A program made the position numbers and the translations under genes. Shown piece after piece: positions 34,043-42,950 of a DNA stretch of 64,000 nucleotides. Position 1 is the stretch's first letter, and every line of letters starts with the position of its first letter. Source of the DNA: Streptomyces sp. NBC_00358 (GTDB taxonomy: Bacteria > Actinomycetota > Actinomycetes > Streptomycetales > Streptomycetaceae); assembly GCF_036099295.1 (NCBI RefSeq), contig NZ_CP107976.1, positions 5,952,001 to 6,016,000 of the forward strand, given 5' to 3'. The notes beneath the pieces were generated by a model. The model made no database searches, was not told the origin of the DNA, and saw only the letters and a program-made list of their open reading frames with translations.

Positions 34043-35092
34043 TCAGTCCCGGGGGACCCCGGTGGACCCCCGGACCATCAACTCCCCGCGCACCGTGGCG
34101 ATCCCGCCCGGCGGCGGCTCCTCGCGGCCCATGGCGATCCGCCCGGCGCGGGCGCCCGCCTCGGAGAGCGGCAGTCGCACCGTCGTGAGGGCGGGCACCG
34201 CGTCGACGCTGAACGGCAGATCGTCGAAGCCGGCGACGGACACGTCGTCGGGGATGCGCAGCCCGGAGTCGCGCAGGGCGGCGCAGGCGCCCAGCGCGAC
34301 GGTGTCGTTCGCGGCGACGACTGCCGTCAACGACGGCTCCCGGCGCAGGAGTTCGAGCGTCGCCTCGTAACCGGACCGGCGGTCGTAGCGGCCGTGCACG
34401 GTGCGCCGCGGGTCGTCCTCGACGCCGTGGGCGGCGAGGGCGGCACGGTGGCCCTCCAGCCGGTGGCGGGTCGTCGTGCGTTCCTCGGGGCCCGCGATGT
34501 AACCCAGCCGCCGGTGGCCGAGGCCGATCAGATGCTCGGTGAGCTGCTTGCCGCCGCCGCGGTTGTCGAAGGTCAGCGCGATCGCCTCGGGCGCCTCGGG
34601 CGCGGGCGGACGTCCGCACAGCACGACCCGGGTGCCCGCCTCGGCCAGCCGGCGCAGCTTCGCGGCGACCGCGCCCGCGTGGGCGGCGTCCTCTATGGCG
34701 CCGCCGGTGAGCACGACCGCGGCGGCGCGTTGGCGCTGAAGGAGCGTGAGGTAGGTGAGCTCGCGCTCCGGGGAGCCGCCGGTGTTGCAGACGACCCCGA
34801 GCCGCTCCCCGCCGGCGCGCCCCCCGGGACCGCCGATCTCCGACTGGATCGCGGCCGCCATGATCCCGAAGAACGGGTCGGCGATGTCGTTGACCAGGAT
34901 GCCGACGAGGTCGGAGGTGGCCGCGGCCAGCGAGCTCGCGGGCCCGTTCAGCACGTAGTCCAGCTCGTCCACCGCGCGCAGCACCCGCTCGCGCGTGGAG
35001 GAGGCCACGGGATAGTTCCCGTTCAGCACGCGCGACACCGTCGCGGGAGAGACCTGCGCGCGGGCCGCCACGTCCGCCAGGGTCACCGTCAT
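34043..35092 (-). CDS. LacI family transcriptional regulator
   Basis: 349 residues from the ATG at 35092, seven nt after GGAGG; the longer frame upstream is Thr/Arg-rich junk. N-terminal helix-turn-helix and hinge are canonical: VTLADVAARAQVSPATVSRVLNG and the VLNGPASSLAAATS hinge. A periplasmic-binding-like sugar sensor domain follows, with DLVGILVNDIADPFFG, VAANDTVALGACAAL and VSVAGFDDLPFS. It is divergent from an oxidoreductase-DUF993-isomerase operon; an AAGCGCTT operator sits just after that operon's promoter, so it should act as its repressor, released by a sugar or polyol not identified here. Confidence 0.93.
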   Translation of the reverse strand: MTVTLADVAARAQVSPATVSRVLNGNYPVASSTRERVLRAVDELDYVLNGPASSLAAATSDLVGILVNDIADPFFGIMAAAIQSEIGGPGGRAGGERLGVVCNTGGSPERELTYLTLLQRQRAAAVVLTGGAIEDAAHAGAVAAKLRRLAEAGTRVVLCGRPPAPEAPEAIALTFDNRGGGKQLTEHLIGLGHRRLGYIAGPEERTTTRHRLEGHRAALAAHGVEDDPRRTVHGRYDRRSGYEATLELLRREPSLTAVVAANDTVALGACAALRDSGLRIPDDVSVAGFDDLPFSVDAVPALTTVRLPLSEAGARAGRIAMGREEPPPGGIATVRGELMVRGSTGVPRD

Positions 35093-35294
35093 CTCGTCGT
35101 CCTCCGGTCGCGCGTCTCGTCGTACCGATTCGTACGTCTCGTACGTCGTCGTGCCTGGTCCTGCCTCGTCGTACGGCGTCGAACACGGAGCCGAGGGCCG
35201 AGGGCGCCGCTTCCTGTGGGCAGGGTCCGTGCAGACCATACGGCCAACAGCCCCCGCTGTTCGCCCCCTCGAACAACTCGTCTTCGCGGTGGTC

Positions 35295-35347
35295 TTGTCC
35301 GGACCGCTGCGGAGAGGCTAGCTTCTCATCGCATAGAAAGCGCTTGC
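35295..35347 (+). promoter_or_regulatory. promoter and LacI operator of the oxidoreductase-DUF993-isomerase operon
   Basis: TTGTCC (35295-35300), 18-bp spacer, TAGCTT (35319-35324), then GAAAGCGCTTGC (35336-35347) at about +5 to +17. The AAGCGCTT core with central CG is the classic LacI/GalR half-site pair. Placement just downstream of the start point implies repression. Confidence 0.65.
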
Positions 35348-35402
35348 TGCCCACGCTCACCTGTGAGCGCGCCCGGCGCCTGACGCGTACGAAGGGAATG
35401 AC

Positions 35403-36554
35403 GTGACACGCAAGACGGTGCGGATCGCCATGAACGGCGTGACGGGACGCATGGGCTACCGCCAGCACCTGGTCCGCTCGATCCTCGCCCTGCGCGACCA
35501 GGGCGGACTCGACCTCGGCGACGGCACCGTGCTGTGGCCCGAGCCCGTCCTCGTCGGCCGCCGCGAGAGCGCTCTGAAGGCGCTCGCCGAGCGGCACGGC
35601 CTCGACCACTGGTCGACCGACCTGGACGCGGTGCTCGCCGATCCGTCCGTCGACATCTACTTCGACGCCCAGGTGACGTCCGCCCGCGAGGAGGCCCTGC
35701 GCAAGGCCGTCGCCGCGGGCAAGCACATCTACACCGAGAAGCCGACCGCCACGGGCCTCGACGGAGCCCTCGAACTGGCCCGCCTCGCGCACGCCGCCGG
35801 TATCAAGCACGGCGTCGTCCAGGACAAGCTCTTCCTCCCGGGCCTGCTCAAGCTGAAGCGGCTCGTCGACGGCGGCTTCTTCGGGCGGATCCTGTCCGTC
35901 CGCGGGGAGTTCGGCTACTGGGTCTTCGAGGGCGACTGGCAGCAGGCCCAGCGGCCCTCCTGGAACTACCGTGCCGAGGACGGCGGCGGCATCGTCGTCG
36001 ACATGTTCCCGCACTGGGAGTACGTCCTGCACGAGCTGTTCGGCCGGGTCACCTCCGTGCAGGCGCTCACCGCCACCCACATCCCGCAGCGCTGGGACGA
36101 ACGGGACAAGCCCTACGACGCAACGGCGGACGACGCCGCCTACGGCATCTTCGAGCTGGAGGGCGGCGCGGTCGCCCAGATCAACTCCTCCTGGGCCGTG
36201 CGCGTCAACCGCGACGAACTGGTCGAGTTCCAGGTCGACGGCACGGAGGGATCGGCCGTCGCCGGACTGCGCAACTGCCGCGTCCAGCACCGCAGTTCGA
36301 CTCCAAAACCGGTCTGGAACCCGGACATCCCGGCCACCTACTCCTTCCGCGACCAGTGGCAGGAGATCCCGGACAACGCCGAGTTCGACAACGGCTTCAA
36401 GGCCCAGTGGGAGCTGTTCCTGCGGCACGTCTACGCCGACGCCCCCTACCGCTGGGACCTCCTAGCCGGCGCCCGCGGTGTCCAACTCGCCGAGCTGGGG
36501 CTGAAATCCTCTGCCGAGGGCCGCCGTCTCGACGTGCCGGAGGTCGCGCTGTGA
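35403..36554 (+). CDS. Gfo/Idh/MocA family oxidoreductase
   Basis: 383 residues from a GTG preceded by GAAGGGA. The Rossmann start is slightly unusual, TVRIAMNGVTGRMGYRQHLV, with a long insertion before the second strand. EKPTATGLDGALELARLA holds the EKP Lys, and DGGGIVVDMFPHWEYVLHELFG supplies the conserved D-x-x-x-H catalytic pair. The NAD(P)-dependent substrate is probably a sugar or cyclitol. It is the first gene of a three-gene operon, overlapping the next gene by four bases, and faces a LacI repressor across 310 bp. Confidence 0.9.
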   Translation: MTRKTVRIAMNGVTGRMGYRQHLVRSILALRDQGGLDLGDGTVLWPEPVLVGRRESALKALAERHGLDHWSTDLDAVLADPSVDIYFDAQVTSAREEALRKAVAAGKHIYTEKPTATGLDGALELARLAHAAGIKHGVVQDKLFLPGLLKLKRLVDGGFFGRILSVRGEFGYWVFEGDWQQAQRPSWNYRAEDGGGIVVDMFPHWEYVLHELFGRVTSVQALTATHIPQRWDERDKPYDATADDAAYGIFELEGGAVAQINSSWAVRVNRDELVEFQVDGTEGSAVAGLRNCRVQHRSSTPKPVWNPDIPATYSFRDQWQEIPDNAEFDNGFKAQWELFLRHVYADAPYRWDLLAGARGVQLAELGLKSSAEGRRLDVPEVAL

Positions 36555-37708
36555 CCATCCGGCTCCCGGGTGCCGACGGCCGGTTGCGAATCCACGAGCC
36601 GCGCACCGAGCCCCTCGCCATCGCCCCGGCGGGCGAACCCCTCGCCTCCCGTACGGTCTTCTCCGCCGCGCATGTCGTCGCCGACCCGTACGCGGACGTC
36701 TCGCCCGACTCGCCCGCCGCCGTCGACTGGGACGCCACGCTCGCCTTCCGGCGCCATCTGTGGTCGCACGGCCTCGGGGTCGCCGAGGCGATGGACACCG
36801 CCCAGCGGGGGATGGGCCTCGACTGGGCCGGGGCGGCCGAACTCGTGCGCCGGTCCGCGGCCGAGGCCAGGGCGGTCGGCGGCAGGATCGCCTGCGGTGC
36901 GGGCACGGACCAGCTCACGGGCCCGGCCACACTGCACGAGGTACGGGCCGCCTACGAGGAACAGCTCGCCCTCGTCGAGGAGTCGGGCGCGCAGGCGATC
37001 CTGATGGCCTCCCGCGCGCTCGCCGCGACCGCCGCCGGACCCGAGGACTACCTCGACGTCTACGGCCACCTCCTGCGCCAGGCCGCCGACCCGGTGGTCC
37101 TGCACTGGCTGGGCCCGATGTTCGACCCCGCCCTGGAGGGCTACTGGGGATCGGACGACCTGGACGCGGCGACGGAGGTGTTCCTGGAGGTGATCGCGGC
37201 CCACCCCGACAAGGTGGACGGCGTCAAGGTCTCCCTGCTGGACCCCCGTCGGGAGGTCGGACTGCGCCGCCGCCTCCCGGACGGCGTCCGTTGCTACACC
37301 GGCGACGACTTCAACTACCCCGAACTGATCGCGGGCGACGAACGGGGCTTCAGCCACGCGCTGCTCGGCGTCTTCGACCCGCTCGGTCCCCTCGCCGCGC
37401 AGGCCGTACGGGTCCTGGACACCGGCGACGTCAAGGGCTTCCGCGAACTCCTCGACCCCACGGTCGAGTTGTCCCGGCATCTCTTCCAACCCCCGACCCG
37501 CTTCTACAAGACGGGCGTCGTCCTGCTGGCCTGGCTCGCCGGCCACCAGGAGCACTTCACGATGGTGGGCGGCCTCCAGTCGGCGCGCTCGCTTCCCCAT
37601 CTCGCGCGCGCCTACGAACTGGCCGACGGACTGGGCCTGTTCCCGGACCCGCGACAGGCCGAAACCCGGATGAGGACCTTGCTCGCCCTGTACGGAGTGA
37701 CGGAGTGA
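36551..37708 (+). CDS. DUF993 family protein (dihydrodipicolinate-synthase-like barrel)
   Basis: 385 residues from the GTG at 36551, whose GTGA overlaps the previous stop. The fold resembles the TIM-barrel aldolase superfamily of DapA: DPVVLHWLGPMFDPALEGYWG, HPDKVDGVKVSLLDPRREVG with a Lys that could form a Schiff base, and CYTGDDFNYPELIAGD. The N-terminal segment ASRTVFSAAHVVADPYAD is typical of DUF993. A retro-aldol cleavage or decarboxylation of the oxidoreductase product would fit the operon, but activity is unproven. Confidence 0.87.
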   Translation: MTIRLPGADGRLRIHEPRTEPLAIAPAGEPLASRTVFSAAHVVADPYADVSPDSPAAVDWDATLAFRRHLWSHGLGVAEAMDTAQRGMGLDWAGAAELVRRSAAEARAVGGRIACGAGTDQLTGPATLHEVRAAYEEQLALVEESGAQAILMASRALAATAAGPEDYLDVYGHLLRQAADPVVLHWLGPMFDPALEGYWGSDDLDAATEVFLEVIAAHPDKVDGVKVSLLDPRREVGLRRRLPDGVRCYTGDDFNYPELIAGDERGFSHALLGVFDPLGPLAAQAVRVLDTGDVKGFRELLDPTVELSRHLFQPPTRFYKTGVVLLAWLAGHQEHFTMVGGLQSARSLPHLARAYELADGLGLFPDPRQAETRMRTLLALYGVTE

Positions 37709-37712
37709 CCCC

Positions 37713-38543
37713 ATGAGCAGTCTCGCCCGCTTCTCCGTCAACCAGATGACGGTCAAACAGTTGTCGATGCCCGAACTGGTCGAAGCCTGCCTGGAGACGG
37801 GAGTCCCGGGCGTCGGCCTCTGGCGCGAGCCCGTGCGGGCGTACGGCCTCGGCGCCACCGCGAAACTCGTCCACGACGCGGGCCTGACCGTCACCACCCT
37901 GTGCCGGGGCGGCTTCCTCACCGCGATCGACCCGGGGGAGCGGCAGCGCGCCCTGGACGACAACCGGGCCGCCGTCGACGAGGCAGCCACCCTCGGCACC
38001 GACACCCTCGTCCTGGTCTCCGGCGGTCTGCCGCCCGGCTCGAAGGACCTGCACGGCGCCCGGGAGCGCATCGCCGACGCGCTCGGCGAGCTGGGCCCGT
38101 ACGCCGCCTCCCGCGGTGTGCGGCTGGCCGTCGAACCGCTCCACCCCATGTACGCGGCCGACCGCTGCGTGGTCTCCACCCTCGCCCAGGCACTCGACCT
38201 CGCGGAACGCTTCCCCGCGGACCAGGTGGGCGTCACCGTCGACACCTACCACCTCTGGTGGGACGACACGGCCCCCGCCCAGATCGCCCGCGCGGGAGCC
38301 GGGGGCCGCATCCACACCTTCCAGCTCGCCGACTGGACCACCCCGCTTCCCGAGGGCGTCCTCAACGGCCGCGGCCAGCTCGGAGACGGTTCGGTCGACC
38401 TGCGCGCGTGGCGGGCCCTGGTCGAGGCGGCGGGGTACACCGGGCCCATCGAGGTCGAACTCTTCAACGACGCGCTGTGGGCCCGGGACGGCCGCGAGGT
38501 GCTGGCCGAGACGGCGGCACGGTTCGTGGAGCACGCCGGATAA
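37713..38543 (+). CDS. sugar phosphate isomerase/epimerase family protein
   Basis: 276 residues. A xylose-isomerase-like TIM barrel: RFSVNQMTVKQLSMPELVEA at the start, AVEPLHPMYAADRC with the first metal Glu, VGVTVDTYHLWWDD with Asp and His, HTFQLADWTTPLPEGVLNGRG, and IEVELFNDALW with the last Glu. These four acidic/His ligands bind a divalent metal for an enediolate or epimerisation reaction. It starts four bases after the DUF993 gene and completes the LacI-controlled operon. The substrate is probably the same uncommon sugar or polyol. It differs from the IolE-like protein at 51.3-52.2 kb. Confidence 0.9.
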   Translation: MSSLARFSVNQMTVKQLSMPELVEACLETGVPGVGLWREPVRAYGLGATAKLVHDAGLTVTTLCRGGFLTAIDPGERQRALDDNRAAVDEAATLGTDTLVLVSGGLPPGSKDLHGARERIADALGELGPYAASRGVRLAVEPLHPMYAADRCVVSTLAQALDLAERFPADQVGVTVDTYHLWWDDTAPAQIARAGAGGRIHTFQLADWTTPLPEGVLNGRGQLGDGSVDLRAWRALVEAAGYTGPIEVELFNDALWARDGREVLAETAARFVEHAG

Positions 38544-38659
38544 AAAATCTTCCGAAGTCCGTGCAACCCTTCCCCGGCCTCGCGGGTCGTACGTGGCATC
38601 AGGACCTTTGGAGGGGGATCCGGGGGGATCGCGGGGGTTCTGATACGGGAGGGGAAACC

Positions 38660-38689
38660 GAGGGGCCCGGTCGACGGACCGGGCCCCTC
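38660..38689 (+). terminator. terminator hairpin after the LacI-controlled operon
   Basis: GAGGGGCCCGGTC and GACCGGGCCCCTC form a perfect 13-bp stem with a 4-nt loop, 116 bp after the isomerase stop and 80 bp before the helicase start. Confidence 0.75.
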
Positions 38690-38768
38690 GAAGACTTTCG
38701 CGCCCCACGACCGGGTGAGTTGTCCACAGCCCCGGAGCGTTGTCGGAGGCGGACGGTACCTTCGGATC

Positions 38769-41024
38769 ATGACCGATCAGGCGGGGGCCGCCCAGGCAGG
38801 TGAGCGGCGACTGGCCACGCTGGAAGGCGTGCTCGAACGCATCACCTACGCGAACGAGGAGAACGGCTACACGGTCGCCCGGGTCGACACCGGGCGCGGC
38901 GCCGGCGATCTGCTCACCGTCGTCGGCTCGCTGCTCGGCGCCCAGGTCGGCGAGTCCCTGCGGATGGAGGGCCGCTGGGGCTCCCACCCGCAGTACGGCA
39001 AGCAGTTCACGGTGGAGAACTACACGACGGTGCTCCCCGCCACCGTCCAGGGCATCCGCCGCTATCTCGGCTCCGGTCTGGTCAAGGGCATCGGCCCGGT
39101 CTTCGCCGACCGCATCACCCAGCACTTCGGCCTCGACACCCTGCGGATCATCGAGGAGGAGCCGAAGCGGCTCATCGAGGTCCCGGGACTCGGCCCCAAG
39201 CGCACGGGGCGGATCGCCGACGCCTGGGAGGAGCAGAAGGCGATCAAGGAGGTCATGCTCTTCCTCCAGACCGTCGAGGTGTCCACCTCCATCGCGGTCC
39301 GCATCTACAAGAAGTACGGCGACGCGTCGATCTCGGTCGTGAAGAACCAGCCCTACCGCCTGGCGTCCGACGTCTGGGGCATCGGCTTCCTCACCGCGGA
39401 CAAGATCGCCCAGTCCGTCGGCATCCCTCACGACAGCCCGGAGCGCGTCAAGGCGGGCCTTCAGTACGCCCTGTCGCAGTCCACCGACCAGGGCCACTGC
39501 TATCTCCCCGAGGAGCGGCTGATCGCGGACGCGGTGAAGCTGCTCCAGGTCGACACGGGCCTGGTCATCGAGTGCCTGGCCGAGCTGGCGGCCCCCGCGG
39601 AGGAGGGCGAGGACCCAGGTGTCGTACGGGAGAGGGTTCCGGGCCCGGACGGCGGCGAGCCGGTGACGGCCGTCTACCTGGTCCCCTTCCACCGTGCCGA
39701 GCTCTCGCTCTCCACGCAGGTGCTGCGGCTGCTGCGCAGCGACCGGGACCGGATGCCCGGCTTCCACGACGTGGCCTGGGACAAGGCACTGGCCTGGCTG
39801 AGGGGACGTACGGGCGCGGAGCTGGCCCCCGAGCAGGAGGCGGCGGTCCGGCTCGCGCTCACCGAGAAGGTCGCCGTGCTCACCGGAGGTCCGGGCTGCG
39901 GCAAGTCGTTCACGGTCCGCTCGATCGTGGAGCTGGCCCGCGCCAAGGGGGCCAAGGTCGTTCTCGCCGCGCCCACAGGCCGTGCCGCCAAGCGCCTCGC
40001 CGAACTGACCGGGGCCGAGGCCTCCACCGTGCACCGGCTCCTGGAGCTCAAGCCGGGCGGGGACGCGGCCTACGACAGGGACCGGCCGCTCGACGCCGAC
40101 CTGGTCGTCGTGGACGAGGCCTCCATGCTCGACCTGCTGCTCGCCAACAAGCTGGTCAAGGCGGTGCCCCCGGGGGCCCATCTGCTCTTCGTCGGCGATG
40201 TCGACCAGCTTCCCAGCGTCGGCGCGGGCGAGGTGCTGCGCGATCTGCTCGCCGACCGCGGCCCGGTTCCGGCGGTGCGCCTCACCAAGGTCTTCCGCCA
40301 GGCCCAGCAGTCCGGGGTGGTGACCAACGCGCATCGGATCAACTCCGGGCAGCACCCGCTCACCGACGGCATGAAGGACTTCTTCCTCTTCGTCGAGGAC
40401 GACACCGAGGAGGCCGGGCGGCTCACCGTGGACGTGGCGGCCCGGCGGATTCCGGCCAGGTTCGGCCTCGACCCCCGGCGGGACATCCAGGTCCTCGCGC
40501 CCATGCACCGGGGCCCGGCCGGCGCGGGCCATCTGAACGGACTGCTCCAGCAGGCCATCACCCCCGGCCGCCCGGACCTCGCCGAGAAGCGGCTCGGCGG
40601 CCGGGTCTTCCGGGTCGGCGACAAGGTCACCCAGATCCGCAACAACTACGACAAGGGCGAGAACGGCGTCTTCAACGGCACCGTGGGCGTCGTCACCTCC
40701 CTCGATCCGGTCGAGCAGCGCCTGACGGTGCGCACGGACGAGGACGAGGAGGTGCCGTACGAGTTCGACGAACTGGACGAGCTGGCCCACGCCTACGCGG
40801 TGACCATCCACCGCTCCCAGGGCAGCGAGTACCCGGCGGTGGTGATCCCCGTGACCACGGGCGCCTGGATGATGCTCCAGCGCAATCTGCTCTACACGGC
40901 GGTCACCCGGGCCAAGAAGCTGGTCGTCCTCGTCGGTTCGCGCAAGGCGATAGGCCAGGCGGTGCGTACGGTGTCCGCGGGACGCCGGTGCACGGCCCTG
41001 GACTTCCGGCTGTCCGGCTCGTGA
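38769..41024 (+). CDS. RecD2-type SF1B DNA helicase
   Basis: 751 residues from the ATG at 38769. An N-terminal OB-like domain (~1-90, RITYANEENGYTVARVDTG) and helix-hairpin-helix repeats (~95-190, IPGLG-type VPGLGPKRTGRIADAW) precede the motor. Motor motifs: Walker A GGPGCGKSFTVRS, Ib APTGRAAKRLAELTG, Walker B VVDEASMLDL, motif III FVGDVDQLPSVG, motif IV KVFRQAQQSGV and motif VI AVTIHRSQGSEYP. This is a stand-alone 5'-to-3' helicase without RecB/RecC partners, implicated in DNA repair. It lies between a terminator hairpin and citrate synthase, and is transcribed alone. Confidence 0.92.
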   Translation: MTDQAGAAQAGERRLATLEGVLERITYANEENGYTVARVDTGRGAGDLLTVVGSLLGAQVGESLRMEGRWGSHPQYGKQFTVENYTTVLPATVQGIRRYLGSGLVKGIGPVFADRITQHFGLDTLRIIEEEPKRLIEVPGLGPKRTGRIADAWEEQKAIKEVMLFLQTVEVSTSIAVRIYKKYGDASISVVKNQPYRLASDVWGIGFLTADKIAQSVGIPHDSPERVKAGLQYALSQSTDQGHCYLPEERLIADAVKLLQVDTGLVIECLAELAAPAEEGEDPGVVRERVPGPDGGEPVTAVYLVPFHRAELSLSTQVLRLLRSDRDRMPGFHDVAWDKALAWLRGRTGAELAPEQEAAVRLALTEKVAVLTGGPGCGKSFTVRSIVELARAKGAKVVLAAPTGRAAKRLAELTGAEASTVHRLLELKPGGDAAYDRDRPLDADLVVVDEASMLDLLLANKLVKAVPPGAHLLFVGDVDQLPSVGAGEVLRDLLADRGPVPAVRLTKVFRQAQQSGVVTNAHRINSGQHPLTDGMKDFFLFVEDDTEEAGRLTVDVAARRIPARFGLDPRRDIQVLAPMHRGPAGAGHLNGLLQQAITPGRPDLAEKRLGGRVFRVGDKVTQIRNNYDKGENGVFNGTVGVVTSLDPVEQRLTVRTDEDEEVPYEFDELDELAHAYAVTIHRSQGSEYPAVVIPVTTGAWMMLQRNLLYTAVTRAKKLVVLVGSRKAIGQAVRTVSAGRRCTALDFRLSGS

Positions 41025-41309
41025 GCCACCGCCTCCTCGCGCGGCGAACCGGCCCGTTCGACCACTGAACGGGGCCTTTCGGGCGCGGGAAGCGGTCCAT
41101 CACAAAAAATGATCGATCAAACGAGTCATGAAGGTCACAGAGCACTTCCAGATGTGGAACGAACGGGGCAGGATGAGCAGGTTGGCGGCACTGAGTGCCG
41201 CCGATAGGCCCAATGGTCGACCCCGAGTGCACTCTCCAGGGCCAAATGGGGGATGGTAGAGACAGTCAGGGCACCTCGAAGAAGAGGCACAACGTCGGTG
41301 AGGGATGAC
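41025..41309. promoter_or_regulatory. leader/promoter region of citrate synthase
   Basis: 285 bp. The first 50 bp hold a CGGGGCCTTTCGGGCG-type terminator for the helicase gene. The segment from 41098 is less GC-rich (CATCACAAAAAATGATCGATC) and likely contains promoter elements; GGCACTGAGTGCC is a dyad at 41188-41200. No gene seen. Confidence 0.5.
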
Positions 41310-42599
41310 GTGAGCGACAACTCTGTAGTACTGCGGTACGGCGATGGCGAGTACACCTACCCGGTGATCGACAGCACCGTCGGCGACAAGGGCTTCGACA
41401 TCGGCAAGCTCCGCGCCCAGACCGGTCTGGTGACGCTGGACAGTGGGTACGGCAATACCGCCGCCTACAAATCCGCGATCACCTATCTCGACGGTGAGCA
41501 GGGCATCCTCCGCTACCGTGGCTACCCGATCGAGCAGCTGGCCGAGCGTTCCACCTTCCTGGAGGTGGCCTACCTGCTGATCAACGGTGAGCTCCCGAAC
41601 GTCGACGAGCTCTCCACCTTCAAGAACGAAATCACGCAGCACACCCTGCTGCACGAGGACGTCAAGAACTTCTACAGGGGCTTCCCCCGCGACGCCCACC
41701 CGATGGCGATGCTGTCGTCGGTCGTCTCGGCGCTGTCGACCTTCTACCAGGACAGTCACAACCCGTTCGACGAGAAGCAGCGCAACCTCTCCACGATCCG
41801 GCTGCTCGCCAAGCTGCCGACGATCGCGGCGTACGCGTACAAGAAGTCGATCGGCCACCCCTTCGTCTACCCGCGCAACGACCTCGGGTACGTCGAGAAC
41901 TTCCTGCGCATGACCTTCTCGGTCCCCGCGCAGGAGTACGAGCTCGACCCGGTGGTCGTCTCCGCGCTGGACAAGCTGCTGATCCTGCACGCGGACCACG
42001 AGCAGAACTGCTCGACCTCCACCGTGCGTCTGGTCGGCTCGTCGCAGGCGAACATGTTCGCCTCGATCTCCGCCGGCATCTCCGCGCTGTGGGGCCCGCT
42101 GCACGGCGGCGCCAACCAGTCCGTCCTGGAGATGCTCGAGGGCATCAAGGCCAACGGCGGCGACGTCGACTCCTTCATCCGCAAGGTGAAGAACAAGGAG
42201 GACGGCGTCCGCCTGATGGGCTTCGGCCACCGGGTGTACAAGTCCTTCGACCCGCGCGCGAAGATCATCAAGGCGGCCGCGCACGACGTCCTCTCCGCTC
42301 TCGGCAAGTCCGACGAGCTGCTGGACATCGCGCTCAAGCTGGAGGAGCACGCGCTCTCCGACGAGTACTTCGTCTCGCGCAACCTCTACCCGAACGTCGA
42401 CTTCTACACGGGTCTGATCTACCGGGCCATGGGCTTCCCGACCGAGATGTTCACGGTCCTGTTCGCTCTTGGCCGGCTGCCGGGCTGGATCGCCCAGTGG
42501 CACGAGATGATCAAGGAGCCCGGCTCCCGCATCGGCCGCCCGCGCCAGATCTACACGGGTGTCGTCGAGCGCGACTTCGTGCCGGTCGAGGGTCGCTGA
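41310..42599 (+). CDS. citA: citrate synthase
   Basis: 429 residues from the GTG at 41310 (GAGGG five nt upstream), matching the known length of Streptomyces citrate synthase; the frame is open 57 nt further. All hallmarks are present: LDSGYGNTAAYKSAITYLDG, GILRYRGYPIEQLAE, LHADHEQNCSTSTVRLVGS with the first catalytic His, LWGPLHGGANQSVLEML with the second, GFGHRVYKSFDPRAKIIK and the catalytic Asp in YPNVDFYTGLIYRAMGFP. It condenses oxaloacetate and acetyl-CoA as the first step of the TCA cycle. The type II hexameric form is expected. A hairpin terminator follows 15 bp after the stop. Confidence 0.97.
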   Translation: MSDNSVVLRYGDGEYTYPVIDSTVGDKGFDIGKLRAQTGLVTLDSGYGNTAAYKSAITYLDGEQGILRYRGYPIEQLAERSTFLEVAYLLINGELPNVDELSTFKNEITQHTLLHEDVKNFYRGFPRDAHPMAMLSSVVSALSTFYQDSHNPFDEKQRNLSTIRLLAKLPTIAAYAYKKSIGHPFVYPRNDLGYVENFLRMTFSVPAQEYELDPVVVSALDKLLILHADHEQNCSTSTVRLVGSSQANMFASISAGISALWGPLHGGANQSVLEMLEGIKANGGDVDSFIRKVKNKEDGVRLMGFGHRVYKSFDPRAKIIKAAAHDVLSALGKSDELLDIALKLEEHALSDEYFVSRNLYPNVDFYTGLIYRAMGFPTEMFTVLFALGRLPGWIAQWHEMIKEPGSRIGRPRQIYTGVVERDFVPVEGR

Positions 42600-42614
42600 C
42601 ACTCACACACGACC

Positions 42615-42641
42615 ACCGGGCTCCGTGACACGGGGCCCGGT
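42615..42641 (+). terminator. citrate synthase terminator hairpin
   Basis: ACCGGGCTCCGTG and CACGGGGCCCGGT pair over 13 positions with one T-G pair and a single-base loop, 16 bp after the citA stop. Confidence 0.75.
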
Positions 42642-42659
42642 GAGCTTGTATCGAGGCAG

Positions 42660-42720
42660 AAAAAAACGGAAAGCGCCCTGCTACTGGTCCCCCCACGGGC
42701 CGGCAGTCAGGGCGCTTTCC
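42660..42720 (-). terminator. intrinsic terminator for a minus-strand transcript
   Basis: GGAAAGCGCCCTG (42668-42680) and CAGGGCGCTTTCC (42708-42720) form a perfect 13-bp stem with a 27-nt loop. Read on the minus strand it is followed by G and seven T's (plus-strand A-run 42660-42666). U-tract terminators are rare in this GC-rich genome, so a distinct minus-strand RNA must end here. It is also a potential stop for plus-strand readthrough, but there is no T-run on that side. Confidence 0.8.
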
Positions 42721-42950
42721 TTGTCCCGGTGCGGATTCCCCCCACGGGATCCGGCCGGGCGTCTGTGGGACAGCGCCTGAATCGCTGTGTGCCGGCGCGA
42801 GCCGGCGGTGTACCGGGCGAGCCGAACTCGCCGTACTGCGGTGGTGCGGTGTGCGATCTGCCGGGACGCGTACGGATCGGGAGGGCCGCTCAAAGCTCCC
42901 CGCTGTACGTGCCCCGGCGACGCAATTTCCGGGAACGTCCCCCAAGACAT
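42681..42950 (-). CDS. possible small basic protein, unrecognised
   Basis: An 89-codon frame starting MSWGTFPEIASPGHVQRGAL and rich in Arg, Pro and Ser ends with a TAG inside the loop of the minus-strand terminator. That is the position expected for the last gene of a transcript. Against it: third-position GC is clearly lower than in neighbouring genes, the start has no spaced Shine-Dalgarno, and I recognise no family. The same transcript could equally be a non-coding RNA. I keep it as a low-confidence call. Confidence 0.3.
   Translation of the reverse strand: MSWGTFPEIASPGHVQRGALSGPPDPYASRQIAHRTTAVRRVRLARYTAGSRRHTAIQALSHRRPAGSRGGNPHRDKESALTAGPWGDQ

Noticed and set aside
32364..36428. 1354-codon minus-strand frame
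   Set aside because: Crosses several real genes in other frames and both strands; no domain visible.
42511..42945. 144-codon minus-strand frame overlapping the end of citA
   Set aside because: It runs through the terminators and 90 bp of citA in antisense; no conserved features.
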